A stretch of DNA of 10,022 nt from Oscillospiraceae bacterium (GTDB taxonomy: Bacteria; Bacillota; Clostridia; Oscillospirales; Oscillospiraceae): the NCBI GenBank assembly GCA_009786775.1, contig WQRL01000031.1:910-10931 (forward strand), in the 5' to 3' direction. The translations under genes were made by a program, and so were the position numbers. A model generated the notes under the pieces. The model had not been told where the DNA came from. It saw only the letters and a program-made list of their open reading frames with translations, and made no database searches. This document shows positions 1 to 6,953 of the stretch, piece after piece. Each line of letters opens with the position of its first letter. The stretch's first letter is position 1.

Positions 1-303
1 GGGATTGAGCGAAGAAAAAGGGTCTTGGAAAATAATCTGCATATCTTTGCGGGCCTTATTCAGTTCCCGCCTGCTCATTTTGGAAAGATCTTTGCCGTTA
101 AATATTATATCGCCGGAGGTCGGCTCAATCAGGCGGAGAACGCATCTTCCCGTCGTGGATTTCCCGCACCCGGACTCACCTACTATGCCAAGGGTTTCCC
201 CCCGGTCAATCGAAAACGAAACACCGTCAACGGCATGAACCATGCCGGCACTTGTTTTGTAAAGTTTTGTTAAATTACGAATTTCAAGAATCTTATCAGC
301 CAT
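1..303 (-). CDS. dppF: DppF/OppF-type ABC importer ATPase, N-terminal part (cut by window edge)
   Basis: This is the first 101 codons of the second ATPase of the importer; the gene runs off the left edge. It starts at ATG 303-301 and begins [20 protein letters not shown]. Walker A is GESGCGKST (residues 42-50), and the Q-loop stretch [11 protein letters not shown] (91-101) ends exactly at the edge. GESGCGKST followed by a [10 protein letters not shown]-loop is typical of DppF/OppF-type nucleotide-binding subunits, which pair with a DppD-type partner on the cytoplasmic face to power uptake. The start lies 4 bp after the stop of the upstream ATPase gene, with GGTGGA about 7 nt before the ATG, so it is the distal member of the operon. 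Signature, Walker B and C-terminal domain lie outside the window. The symbol is a family-level label; the substrate is unknown. Confidence 0.93.
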   Translation of the reverse strand, partial: MADKILEIRNLTKLYKTSAGMVHAVDGVSFSIDRGETLGIVGESGCGKSTTGRCVLRLIEPTSGDIIFNGKDLSKMSRRELNKARKDMQIIFQDPFSSLNP

Positions 304-307
304 GCCT

Positions 308-1360
308 TTATCCACCACTTTTCTTCATATCAATACTGAAACCGGGGTCATCATAGCGGGAGCATAACAAGGTGTGCGTACCGCTAACCTCACGTACAGT
401 CTGCTCATCCTTGCAGGACTCTACGGCATACCGGCAACGAGGCTGAAATGCACAGCCTGACGGCAGTTTAGTCGGGTCGGGCATCAGTCCCGGAATCGGG
501 ATTAGCTTGCCCTTGCGCCCCTTGGCATCAGGCAGTGAATTAAACAGCCCTTCAGTATACGGATGCATTGTATTGTTAAAAATGTCAGTCAATGTGCCGT
601 ATTCCACAATTCTGCCTGCATACATTATCGCAACTCTGTCGCAAACCTTGGCGACAACGCCCAGATCATGTGTAATCATCAGAAGTGCCGTACCCATTTT
701 CTCCTTCAGGTCATGCATTAAGTCTAGTACCTGTGCCTGTATTGTGACGTCTAATGCCGAAGTAGGTTCGTCTGCAAGGAGCACCTTGGGGTTACAGGCC
801 AAGGCAATTGCTATGACGACGCGCTGCTTCATGCCACCTGAGAACTGGTGGGGATATTCAAACGCACGGGCCCTTGGAATCCCTACAAGTTCAAGCATAT
901 CTCCCGCTTTCTCAAAGGCTTCTGCCGTGTTGACGGTTTCATGATTTCTGATGCTTTCTGCGATTTGTTCACCCACAGAGATAACCGGATTTAGGGATGT
1001 CATCGGGTCTTGGAATATCATAGAAACATCTTTGCCCCGAATTTTTTCAAGTTGCTTTGCGGTCATGGTGAGCACTTCTTGACCACAAACCGAGATGGAA
1101 CCATTTTTGATAACCCCCGGCGGCGTTTGCACAAGATTTAGTATGGACAGTGCCGTGGAGGTTTTCCCCGCACCTGTCTCCCCGACTAAACCCAATGTTT
1201 CACCCTTTTTCAGCCTCAGGCTGACTCCATTTACCGCTTCTACAGTTTCTTTTTCCAAAACATAGTGGACAACCAAATCATTAACGTCTAAAACTACATC
1301 ATCCGCCGTTTCATTAGGAGGTCTAGCTTCCACTTCGCAAGCTGTTTCATTTACATCCAT
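308..1360 (-). CDS. dppD: DppD/OppD-type ABC importer ATPase
   Basis: This is one of the two cytoplasmic ATPases of the binding-protein-dependent importer. It has 350 residues, normal for the family. Motifs in order are Walker [10 protein letters not shown] (60-68), Q-loop [12 protein letters not shown] (114-125), signature FSGGMKQR (173-180), Walker [13 protein letters not shown] (193-204) and the switch His in MITHDLGVV (H231). The C-terminal oligopeptide-transporter domain starts near HPYTEGL (266-272). It holds four cysteines, C303, C309, C316 and C333 (C-x5-C-x6-C-x16-C). Some DppD/OppD proteins carry a [4Fe-4S] cluster in this domain, so these may be ligands (inference). Walker A has Thr-Ser after Lys where GESGSGKST is commoner, and Phe replaces the usual Leu in LSGG; both should still function. 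The start ATG (1360-1358) has GGGAGGG about 7 nt upstream. It lies 16 bp after the DppC-type permease gene. Confidence 0.96.
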   Translation of the reverse strand: MDVNETACEVEARPPNETADDVVLDVNDLVVHYVLEKETVEAVNGVSLRLKKGETLGLVGETGAGKTSTALSILNLVQTPPGVIKNGSISVCGQEVLTMTAKQLEKIRGKDVSMIFQDPMTSLNPVISVGEQIAESIRNHETVNTAEAFEKAGDMLELVGIPRARAFEYPHQFSGGMKQRVVIAIALACNPKVLLADEPTSALDVTIQAQVLDLMHDLKEKMGTALLMITHDLGVVAKVCDRVAIMYAGRIVEYGTLTDIFNNTMHPYTEGLFNSLPDAKGRKGKLIPIPGLMPDPTKLPSGCAFQPRCRYAVESCKDEQTVREVSGTHTLLCSRYDDPGFSIDMKKSGG

Positions 1361-1376
1361 TATCTACGCCCTCCCA

Positions 1377-2270
1377 TTATTTCTTCAGTTTGGGGTCAAG
1401 AGCGTCGCGCAGTCCGTCCCCAATCAAGTTAAATGCCAGTACCGTAATCATTATGAAAATCCCGGGAAATGTCATAAGGAAAGGAGCATTGAGCATGTCT
1501 ACCCTGCCCACATTCATCATTGTGCCCCACTCAGGAGCCGGAGCCGGGATGCCCCATCCGAGAAACGACAGTGACGCCGCTGTGATAATCGACATGCCCA
1601 GTATGACTGAGAACATGACGATAATCGGTGAAAGCCCGTTGGGCAGGACATGCCTGAAAATAATGCGGAAATGTGACATCCCGATAGCATGAGCCGCCTC
1701 AACAAATTCCTGGTTTCGCACAGTCAAAATCGAAGCCCTGGATATCCGTATAAAGAACGGAATTGATGCCACACCAACCGCAATTATAACATTTCTAAGG
1801 CTGTTGCCCAGCGCGGAGACTATAACCATACCTAGTATAATGCCGGGAATTGAAGCCAAAATATCCGAAAAGCGCATAATTATTTCATCGGTGAGCTTTC
1901 CAAAGTAACCTGCGAATGCTCCTAGAGTTACACCAACCAACGCCCCCAAGCCAGCCGAACCAAAGCCAATGGCCAAGGAGTAGCGAGTTCCGAACAAAAC
2001 TCTATGGAACTGATTGCGCCCCATGAAGTCCGTGCCAAATGGATACTGCCAATTGGGTGGGGTATAGCGGTGGAATGGGTTCATACGCAAAACCATTTCA
2101 TATGGCATAAACAGCGTAACTATTAGGATTATAAACAACATCCCCAAAATTATTATGCCCAAAAGAGCACCCTTGTTTCTTCTCAAACTGTGCCAGATAT
2201 CCAGCATTTGACTGCGTTTTTTGTACTGACTTTCCTCAGCAACAGTTTCGGATTTCCTTAAATCACTCAT
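1377..2270 (-). CDS. dppC: DppC/OppC-type ABC importer permease
   Basis: This is the second transmembrane subunit of the importer (297 residues). A polar N-terminus of about 32 residues precedes the first membrane segment (about 35-55), as in the OppC N-terminal domain. The hallmark FGTDFMGRNQFHRVLFGTR spans 78-96. Further hydrophobic segments lie around 100-120, 140-156, 160-176, 213-240 and 268-285. The cytoplasmic EAA loop that docks onto the ATPase is seen at 191-211 (EAAHAIGM, then the conserved HVLPN). FLGWGIPAPAPEWG (236-249) and the C-terminal GDGLRDALDPKL (284-295) are also typical of DppC. The start ATG overlaps the DppB-type stop by 4 bp (ATGA), and its SD AAGGAGG lies inside the upstream gene, so translation is probably coupled. 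GCTGC and GCAGC in the short SD-ATG gap are self-complementary. The substrate cannot be read from the sequence. Confidence 0.96.
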   Translation of the reverse strand: MSDLRKSETVAEESQYKKRSQMLDIWHSLRRNKGALLGIIILGMLFIILIVTLFMPYEMVLRMNPFHRYTPPNWQYPFGTDFMGRNQFHRVLFGTRYSLAIGFGSAGLGALVGVTLGAFAGYFGKLTDEIIMRFSDILASIPGIILGMVIVSALGNSLRNVIIAVGVASIPFFIRISRASILTVRNQEFVEAAHAIGMSHFRIIFRHVLPNGLSPIIVMFSVILGMSIITAASLSFLGWGIPAPAPEWGTMMNVGRVDMLNAPFLMTFPGIFIMITVLAFNLIGDGLRDALDPKLKK

Positions 2271-3256
2271 GCTGCCGCAGCCTCCTTTTCCATACCGGTT
2301 TTTTTCTTCTTCTTTGAAGTATTCATGTACTGCGATTTAATGCGCGGGTCAATGAACGCATACAGAACATCAACAAGAAGCTGAACTAAAACATACAAAA
2401 CTGTTGTAAGTATGATAGTTCCCATAACTGTAGTAGTGTCGCGCGCAAATACAGCTTCTGCCGCTAAGCGCCCGATGCCCGGCCACGCAAAAACAGATTC
2501 CACCACAACACTGCCTGCAAGCTGTGCGCATAAAGACGAACCAGCCGCGGTGATGATTGGAATCCACGCATTGCTCAGGGCATGCTTTCTTATGACCATG
2601 TCCTCAGATGTGCCCTTAGCCCGTGCAGTGCGCAAGTAGTCGGACTTCAATACTTCCAGCATGCTCGATCTGGTTTGACGCGCCGTAGAGGCAGTCAAGG
2701 ACAGACCACTGCATATCGCCGGCAGAATAAGGCTCCGCCATCCGTGATCAAATCCGGCAACCGGCAGTATGCCTAAGTTGCCTGAAAACACCTGAATCAA
2801 AATAAGACCTATCCAAAACACAGGCATGGACATACCCACAAGGGTAAATATGGAAGCAAAGTTATCCGAGAGCTTGCCGGCATTGCGTGCGGCAATTATG
2901 CCCATCGGAACAGCTACTGCCATGCCTATAATAAGTGCCGAAAATGATAATAGCAAAGTATTAGGTAGCCTCTGCATGAAAGTATTCCAAACACTAAGCC
3001 CTGTGATATCCGAGATGCCCAAGTCACCTTGTATAAGGTTTAGCATATATACGCCATATCTATAAAACATAGACCTGTCAAGATTGTGCGCGGCTCTGAT
3101 TGCTTCGATGTCCTCCGCCGTTACTTCGCCGGCTCTTGCAATAATAGCATCCGCAACGTCCCCGGGTGCCGCTTCAAGTAGTGCAAACACAATGAATGAA
3201 ACGCCGATAATTACCGGAATCAATAGTAGTATTCGCTTAAGAATAAAACGAATCAT
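2267..3256 (-). CDS. dppB: DppB/OppB-type ABC importer permease
   Basis: This is the first transmembrane subunit of the importer (329 residues). The N-terminus MIRFILKRILLLIPVIIGVS, followed by FALLEAAPGD, is the classic DppB opening with its first membrane helix. Further helices fall near 100-122, 135-157, 175-190, 232-255 and 278-302. The EAA-like ATPase-docking loop is YLRTARAKG (207-215) through KHALSNAWIPI (224-234). VVESVFAWPGIG (251-262) and the terminal FIDPRI (301-306) are conserved. Most relatives end soon after that DPR motif. Here a charged tail of about 20 residues follows, with five lysines in a row (315-319) and four final alanines. The start ATG 3256-3254 has GGGGGA about 7 nt upstream, a strong RBS. 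It follows the binding-protein gene after 70 bp containing a stem-loop and overlaps the DppC-type gene by 4 bp. Confidence 0.96.
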   Translation of the reverse strand: MIRFILKRILLLIPVIIGVSFIVFALLEAAPGDVADAIIARAGEVTAEDIEAIRAAHNLDRSMFYRYGVYMLNLIQGDLGISDITGLSVWNTFMQRLPNTLLLSFSALIIGMAVAVPMGIIAARNAGKLSDNFASIFTLVGMSMPVFWIGLILIQVFSGNLGILPVAGFDHGWRSLILPAICSGLSLTASTARQTRSSMLEVLKSDYLRTARAKGTSEDMVIRKHALSNAWIPIITAAGSSLCAQLAGSVVVESVFAWPGIGRLAAEAVFARDTTTVMGTIILTTVLYVLVQLLVDVLYAFIDPRIKSQYMNTSKKKKKTGMEKEAAAA

Positions 3257-3275
3257 TCGTTTTCCCCCTTTGTTA

Positions 3276-3304
3276 AAGGGTCGAGGCGATTTCCCTCGAC
3301 CCTT
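3276..3304 (-). promoter_or_regulatory. Intercistronic stem-loop between binding-protein and permease genes
   Basis: A perfect 11-bp inverted repeat, AAGGGTCGAGG (3276-3286) and CCTCGACCCTT (3294-3304), encloses a 7-nt loop. It lies 22 bp after the binding-protein stop and 19 bp before the DppB-type start. On the transcribed (minus) strand it is followed by TTAAC and then the A/G-rich RBS, not by a U-run, so it is not a full intrinsic terminator. Hairpins here commonly protect the 3' end of the binding-protein message or cause partial termination, so that binding protein is made in excess over permease. That role is inference; the repeat itself is seen directly. Confidence 0.8.
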
Positions 3305-3326
3305 CCACTGTTATTAAACTTTTAGA

Positions 3327-4973
3327 TTATCCTACAACATAGAACACGCCGCGAAGATCATGGCTGGCGGGGTCAGGATTGAGCCTAATTCCACCGAAAC
3401 CGTTTGCCGCAACATTACCGAAGCGTCTCCAGAAAATGCTTGTGTATGCGAGCTCTTCTGCCACGAGTTCCTGAACTCTGAGGTAAAGCTGCTCTCTTTG
3501 TGCAAGGTCAACAGTAACTCTGGCTTCGTCAAGAAGGGCTGTAACTTCTGGGTTGTTGAAGTTAGCTCTGTTTTGGCCGCCGCCCGGCACGAATGAGTGA
3601 CGCACGCTACCTGCGTTTGGTGTCATAAGGTAGAAGAACATAACCATTTGGTGCTCTGTGCCGCCGTACATTGTGAATGCACCGAGTCCTGCGGAGTCTG
3701 TTTCATCGAGCACGATGTTGATGCCGATTTCCAGAAGTTGAGCTTGAATGATTTGAGAGGCCATGATGTTTGTCATGATGGCTGTTGTCAGTGTGACAGG
3801 CTCTCCATTGTAGCTTGAACGCTCAAGGTACTCTCTTGCAAGATCTAGGTCACGTGGAATTATTGGGATATTAGTGTTGCGGAACTGGGTTGTGTAACCC
3901 CAGAATGTACCGTCAGTCATTCTACCGTCAGCCCAAGGACCTGCTGCACCGAAGCCGATAGCTTCTCTGTCAAGAGCGTGAAGTACAGCTCTTCTGAAGT
4001 AGTAGTCTCCTGTGATTGGGTTGGCCAAGTTAAATGCCAAACCTTGCGGGTCGTTTGATGTGGTTGTTACAACTTGGAAATCAGGGCTATCCATGAACCA
4101 GTCCATGTCTCCAGGAGGTGTGCCGAAGCTAAACTGTGCTTCGCCTGTTTGTACCATAACTGTACGGGTAGGCATTTCTGGAACGAAACGAAGTGTTACA
4201 TTTTCAGTTATGTGCTCATAACCATGATCTGTATTCCACCAGTTGTGGTTACGGCTCATGCGCACCAAGTCGCCTGAAATGAACTCGTCAATGATAAACG
4301 CACCTGTACCGATATGTGCGCCGGTATCCGGATGTGCTCTCCAGGCTCTCTCGTTTAGAATGCCTGACATAGGTCTTGTCATTGCGAACAGGAAGTCAAC
4401 GTCAACATTTTCAAGAACGATTTCAACTGTGAAGTCGTCAATTGCTGTTACAGTTTGAACGGGTCTCCACTGGTCAAATGCGGAAGAACCAAGTCCATAC
4501 TCCTGTGCGGCGGTTATTGTCCAAACAACGTCAGCCGCTGTGAAAGCGTCGCCATTGTGGAATGTTACGCCTTCGCGCAATGTGAGCCTAAATGTCTGAA
4601 AGTCAGTAGTTTCGTAAGTCAGTGCGAGTCCTGGGTTGAAGCTGGCACCATCAGCATCAAGGTTGAGCAGACGGTCATGAACCATTGTGAACACCCAGTT
4701 TGTGGATGTACCCGCAGCCGCAGGGCTGAAGGGGTTCATAACTGAAAGCACATTGTTATCAACGATAACTGTTACATGGTCTGCAAACTGTGCATCGGCT
4801 GCTATGTCTGTAGTAGGTATTTCTATAACACCCTCTTCACCTGCACCGATGGCATCTTCCGGCCTAGCCAGATCTGCTGGTGGCCCGTCGGTACCCGGAG
4901 CACACGCCGCAAGCAGCGTAAGCGCCATAACCATACCAAGAGCCAATGCGATTAATTTCCTGTTTTTCTTCAT
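3327..4973 (-). CDS. Family-5 (DppA/OppA-like) extracellular solute-binding lipoprotein
   Basis: This is the substrate-capturing component of the importer, anchored outside the membrane. It has 548 residues, normal for cluster-C binding proteins. The N-terminus MKKNRK, then a hydrophobic stretch (7-22) and lipobox LAAC, places the lipidated Cys at residue 24. An acidic, Pro/Ala-rich linker follows to about 60. Family marks include FRLTLREGVTFHNGDAFTAA (128-147) continuing into DVVWTI, FRRAVLHALDREAI (326-339), and QAQLLEIGINI (410-420) in the lobe-II region. It is the first gene of the transporter operon and has its own promoter; its SD GGAGGA is 9 nt before the ATG. The family binds peptides, nickel chelates and also plant or hemicellulose oligosaccharides in some bacteria, so the adjacent sugar-type enzymes make a carbohydrate or glycoside ligand possible. 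No ligand-specific motif can be read by eye. Confidence 0.95.
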   Translation of the reverse strand: MKKNRKLIALALGMVMALTLLAACAPGTDGPPADLARPEDAIGAGEEGVIEIPTTDIAADAQFADHVTVIVDNNVLSVMNPFSPAAAGTSTNWVFTMVHDRLLNLDADGASFNPGLALTYETTDFQTFRLTLREGVTFHNGDAFTAADVVWTITAAQEYGLGSSAFDQWRPVQTVTAIDDFTVEIVLENVDVDFLFAMTRPMSGILNERAWRAHPDTGAHIGTGAFIIDEFISGDLVRMSRNHNWWNTDHGYEHITENVTLRFVPEMPTRTVMVQTGEAQFSFGTPPGDMDWFMDSPDFQVVTTTSNDPQGLAFNLANPITGDYYFRRAVLHALDREAIGFGAAGPWADGRMTDGTFWGYTTQFRNTNIPIIPRDLDLAREYLERSSYNGEPVTLTTAIMTNIMASQIIQAQLLEIGINIVLDETDSAGLGAFTMYGGTEHQMVMFFYLMTPNAGSVRHSFVPGGGQNRANFNNPEVTALLDEARVTVDLAQREQLYLRVQELVAEELAYTSIFWRRFGNVAANGFGGIRLNPDPASHDLRGVFYVVG

Positions 4974-5183
4974 TTAACAAAATCCTCCATTTTCTGTCAG
5001 TTTTTGGGTCTCTGTTTGACCACGCATAGAGTACCCTTTTTCAATCCATTTGTCAACACAATTAATTCATAATTTGTAATATTTTTTTGATATTTTTGTA
5101 AAATTTATTCTCAGGCTGATTACGTAACCCACACAAACTGTCCTTAAGCCATCCCCCGGCTGCCGTGCCAGTGTATTTCAGCC
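4974..5183. other. Intergenic region between short-chain dehydrogenase and transporter operon
   Basis: This 210-bp region holds the promoter of the binding-protein gene (5028-5056), an A/T-rich tract just upstream of it (about 5057-5110) that could serve as an UP element, and an 8-bp palindrome TTACGTAA (5120-5127). Just after the dehydrogenase stop there is only a weak 5-bp repeat (5158-5162 with 5179-5183) and no U-run, so I see no convincing terminator. Read-through from the catabolic operon into the transporter operon is possible. No small gene is seen. Confidence 0.7.
5028..5056 (-). promoter_or_regulatory. Sigma-A-like promoter for the binding-protein/transporter operon
   Basis: On the minus strand, a perfect -35 TTGACA (5056-5051) is followed by a 17-nt spacer and TACTCT (5033-5028) as -10. 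The -10 is weak (3 of 6 consensus positions), but spacing is ideal and the DNA upstream of -35 is strongly A/T-rich. Transcription would begin near 5021, giving a leader of about 48 nt ending in the GGAGGA RBS. Predicted from sequence only. Confidence 0.6.
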
Positions 5184-5969
5184 CTATAATGTGGTCGAAA
5201 ACCCGCCATCAACGCTGATTGCCCAGCCGTTTAGATAATCAGATGCACGGCTTGCCAAAAAGACCGCCGTTCCCACTAAGTCCTCAGGTGTACCCCAGCG
5301 GCCTGCTGGGATGCGGTTTGTAATTTTATTGTAAAATTCCGGATTATCGCTCAAATCCGAGTTGATTTCGGTTTTGATAAAGCCCGGACAGAGCGCATTG
5401 GTCTGTATGTTGTACTTGCCGACATTATTGGCAAAGTATCGGGTCAGCCCAATCACGCCGTGTTTAGCCGCCGCATAACCCGGACACATAACATCGGCAG
5501 TAAAGGAGAGTACGGAGCCTATGTTTATTATTTTCCCGCCTCCGTTGTCGGCCATTACTTTCGCTACTTCATTGCCCAAGTAATAGCAGGCATTGAGGTT
5601 AATATCTACCACTTGCTCAAATTTCTCATCGGGGAATGTACGGAAGTCCTCAAAATGATTGACTCCCGCATTATTTATGAGAATGTCAATCTTGCCATAC
5701 CCGGAAATACAGCTTTTGACTATTTCACGGACATAGCTTTTGTCAGACAAGTCGCCTCTGAGGAACTTCACTTTGCGCCCCTCTGCTTCAACTTTTTCTT
5801 TCACCTCGTCTATATCACCTGTGAAATGCGGGATGAATAAGTCTGCCCCCGCTTTTGCAAATGCGACTGCATAGCCCATCCCCAGGTTTGTGTTGCCCCC
5901 CGTTATTATGGCGGTTTTGCCTTTAAGGCTAAACAAATCCAGCGAGAACTCTTTAATAGGTTCAGTCAT
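5184..5969 (-). CDS. Short-chain dehydrogenase/reductase, KduD / gluconate 5-dehydrogenase-like
   Basis: This is a cytoplasmic NAD(P)-dependent oxidoreductase of 261 residues, probably acting on a keto-sugar, sugar acid or similar carbonyl. The Rossmann motif is TGGNTNLGMG (23-32), NNAG is at 99-102, and the catalytic residues are S152, Y165 and K169 (YAAAK). RIPAGRWGTPEDLVG (219-233) and ASDYLNGWAISVDGGF (242-257) closely resemble 2-deoxy-D-gluconate 3-dehydrogenase (KduD) and gluconate 5-dehydrogenases. The middle glycine of the usual TGxxxGxG is Asn (N28) here. After the second beta strand (LFIPHF) there is no obvious Asp or Glu, so NAD versus NADP is unclear. It is the last gene of the catabolic operon, 12 bp after the transketolase C-subunit. 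SD GAGAGGTG lies before ATG 5969-5967. Fold and chemistry are secure; the substrate is not. Confidence 0.93.
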   Translation of the reverse strand: MTEPIKEFSLDLFSLKGKTAIITGGNTNLGMGYAVAFAKAGADLFIPHFTGDIDEVKEKVEAEGRKVKFLRGDLSDKSYVREIVKSCISGYGKIDILINNAGVNHFEDFRTFPDEKFEQVVDINLNACYYLGNEVAKVMADNGGGKIINIGSVLSFTADVMCPGYAAAKHGVIGLTRYFANNVGKYNIQTNALCPGFIKTEINSDLSDNPEFYNKITNRIPAGRWGTPEDLVGTAVFLASRASDYLNGWAISVDGGFSTTL

Positions 5970-5981
5970 ATCCTACACCTC

Positions 5982-6953
5982 TCATTTCTTTCCAAGAAGT
6001 TCGGCAACTTGATCTGCAATCCCCTGCGAGTCCATCTTGTAATGCTTATAGACTTCATCAGGGTCTCCGAGCAGCGCAAATTCATCCGGCAGGCCTATGC
6101 GCTTAAATTTGCCGTCAAATCCCGCTTCCATAAGGCTTTCCGCAACTGCTCCGCCCAGCCCGCCGTTTATGGAGTGCTCTTCGACTGTCACTACATTGCC
6201 TGTTTCACGCGCGCATTTTATAATCATGTCCACATCCAAAGGCTTGATTGTGTGCATGTCTATTACCCTTACGCTGATACCATGTTTTTCCTCCAGTATT
6301 TTTGCGCCCATCATGGACCAGTAAACGGCTGAGCCGCAGGAGATAATCGTGACGTCTTTGCCGGGTTTTACTTCAATCGCCTTGCCTATTTCGTATTCAT
6401 AATCAGATGCGTAGACATCTGGTGAGCCGCCGCGGTCGATGCGGATGACCATCGGACCTTTGAAGTCCATGGACTTTCTGATTATTTTACAGCACTGGGC
6501 AGCGTCTGCCGGAACGCAGATGGTAAGGTTCGGAATCGCCCTGTAAAGTGCGAGGTCGGCTATGGTATTATGTGTCGGCCCTCCTGCCGCTGTAAGCCCG
6601 GAGTGCGTACCTATAAGCCTTACATTGACATCATTGTATGCTATATCTGTGTGGATTTGGTCGGCCGCACGAAGAGACAGAAATGGGCCAAACACTTGGG
6701 CAAACACAACTTGTCCAGACAACGCAATGCCTGCGGACGCGCCAACTTGGTTAGGCTCGGCAATTCCGAAGTTAAAGCAGCGCTCGGGATATTTTTTCAA
6801 AAGTTTGCCCGCCGAGGTTGACTCAGCCACGTTATCGGTGTATGTAAATACGAAGTCTATCCCCTCTTCCGCCATGCGGAAAAGCTCTTCGCCATAGGCC
6901 TCGCGGGCATTGGACAGCATCTGGTCAAAGTTAAAAGTAGTTTTTACTGACAT
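5982..6953 (-). CDS. Split transketolase, C-terminal (pyrimidine-binding) subunit
   Basis: This is the second half of a two-gene transketolase (323 residues: pyrimidine-binding domain about 1-170, transketolase C-terminal domain about 185-320). It should pair with the N-subunit encoded just upstream and transfer a two-carbon ketol unit using thiamine diphosphate. The cofactor-activating Glu is E66 in FGIAEPNQ. Other marks are FGPFLSLRAADQI (88-100), GTHSGLTAAGGPTHNTIADL (115-134) with H128, LYRAIPN (136-142) and EEHSINGGLGG (258-268). The residue matching the Asp in the DGPTH motif of E. coli/yeast transketolase, which helps recognise the C2-hydroxyl, is Gly (G124). The start ATG abuts the N-subunit stop (TAGATG) with SD GGGAGGG 8 nt upstream, so the halves are translationally linked. 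Also similar to the beta subunits of 2-oxoacid dehydrogenases and to DXS, but the neighbouring half makes transketolase clear. Confidence 0.95.
   Translation of the reverse strand: MSVKTTFNFDQMLSNAREAYGEELFRMAEEGIDFVFTYTDNVAESTSAGKLLKKYPERCFNFGIAEPNQVGASAGIALSGQVVFAQVFGPFLSLRAADQIHTDIAYNDVNVRLIGTHSGLTAAGGPTHNTIADLALYRAIPNLTICVPADAAQCCKIIRKSMDFKGPMVIRIDRGGSPDVYASDYEYEIGKAIEVKPGKDVTIISCGSAVYWSMMGAKILEEKHGISVRVIDMHTIKPLDVDMIIKCARETGNVVTVEEHSINGGLGGAVAESLMEAGFDGKFKRIGLPDEFALLGDPDEVYKHYKMDSQGIADQVAELLGKK

Noticed and set aside
2300..2312. Run of seven A (minus strand) near the end of the DppB-type gene as a slippage or frameshift site
   Set aside because: The codon phase does not give a standard -1 slippery heptamer, and the overlap with the next gene is already explained by the ATGA junction.
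4012..4977. Several plus-strand reading frames of 67-96 codons opposite the binding-protein gene
   Set aside because: They lie antisense to a well-supported gene, have no RBS pattern or recognisable domain, and are mutually overlapping.
5120..5127. Palindrome TTACGTAA, considered as a catabolite-repression (cre) or LacI-type operator
   Set aside because: The flanks do not match the cre consensus, and an 8-bp palindrome alone is weak evidence; noted only in the intergenic entry.
5158..5183. Inverted repeat GGCTG/CAGCC just after the short-chain dehydrogenase stop, considered as a terminator
   Set aside because: The stem is only 5 bp with a 16-nt loop and no following U-run; too weak to call.
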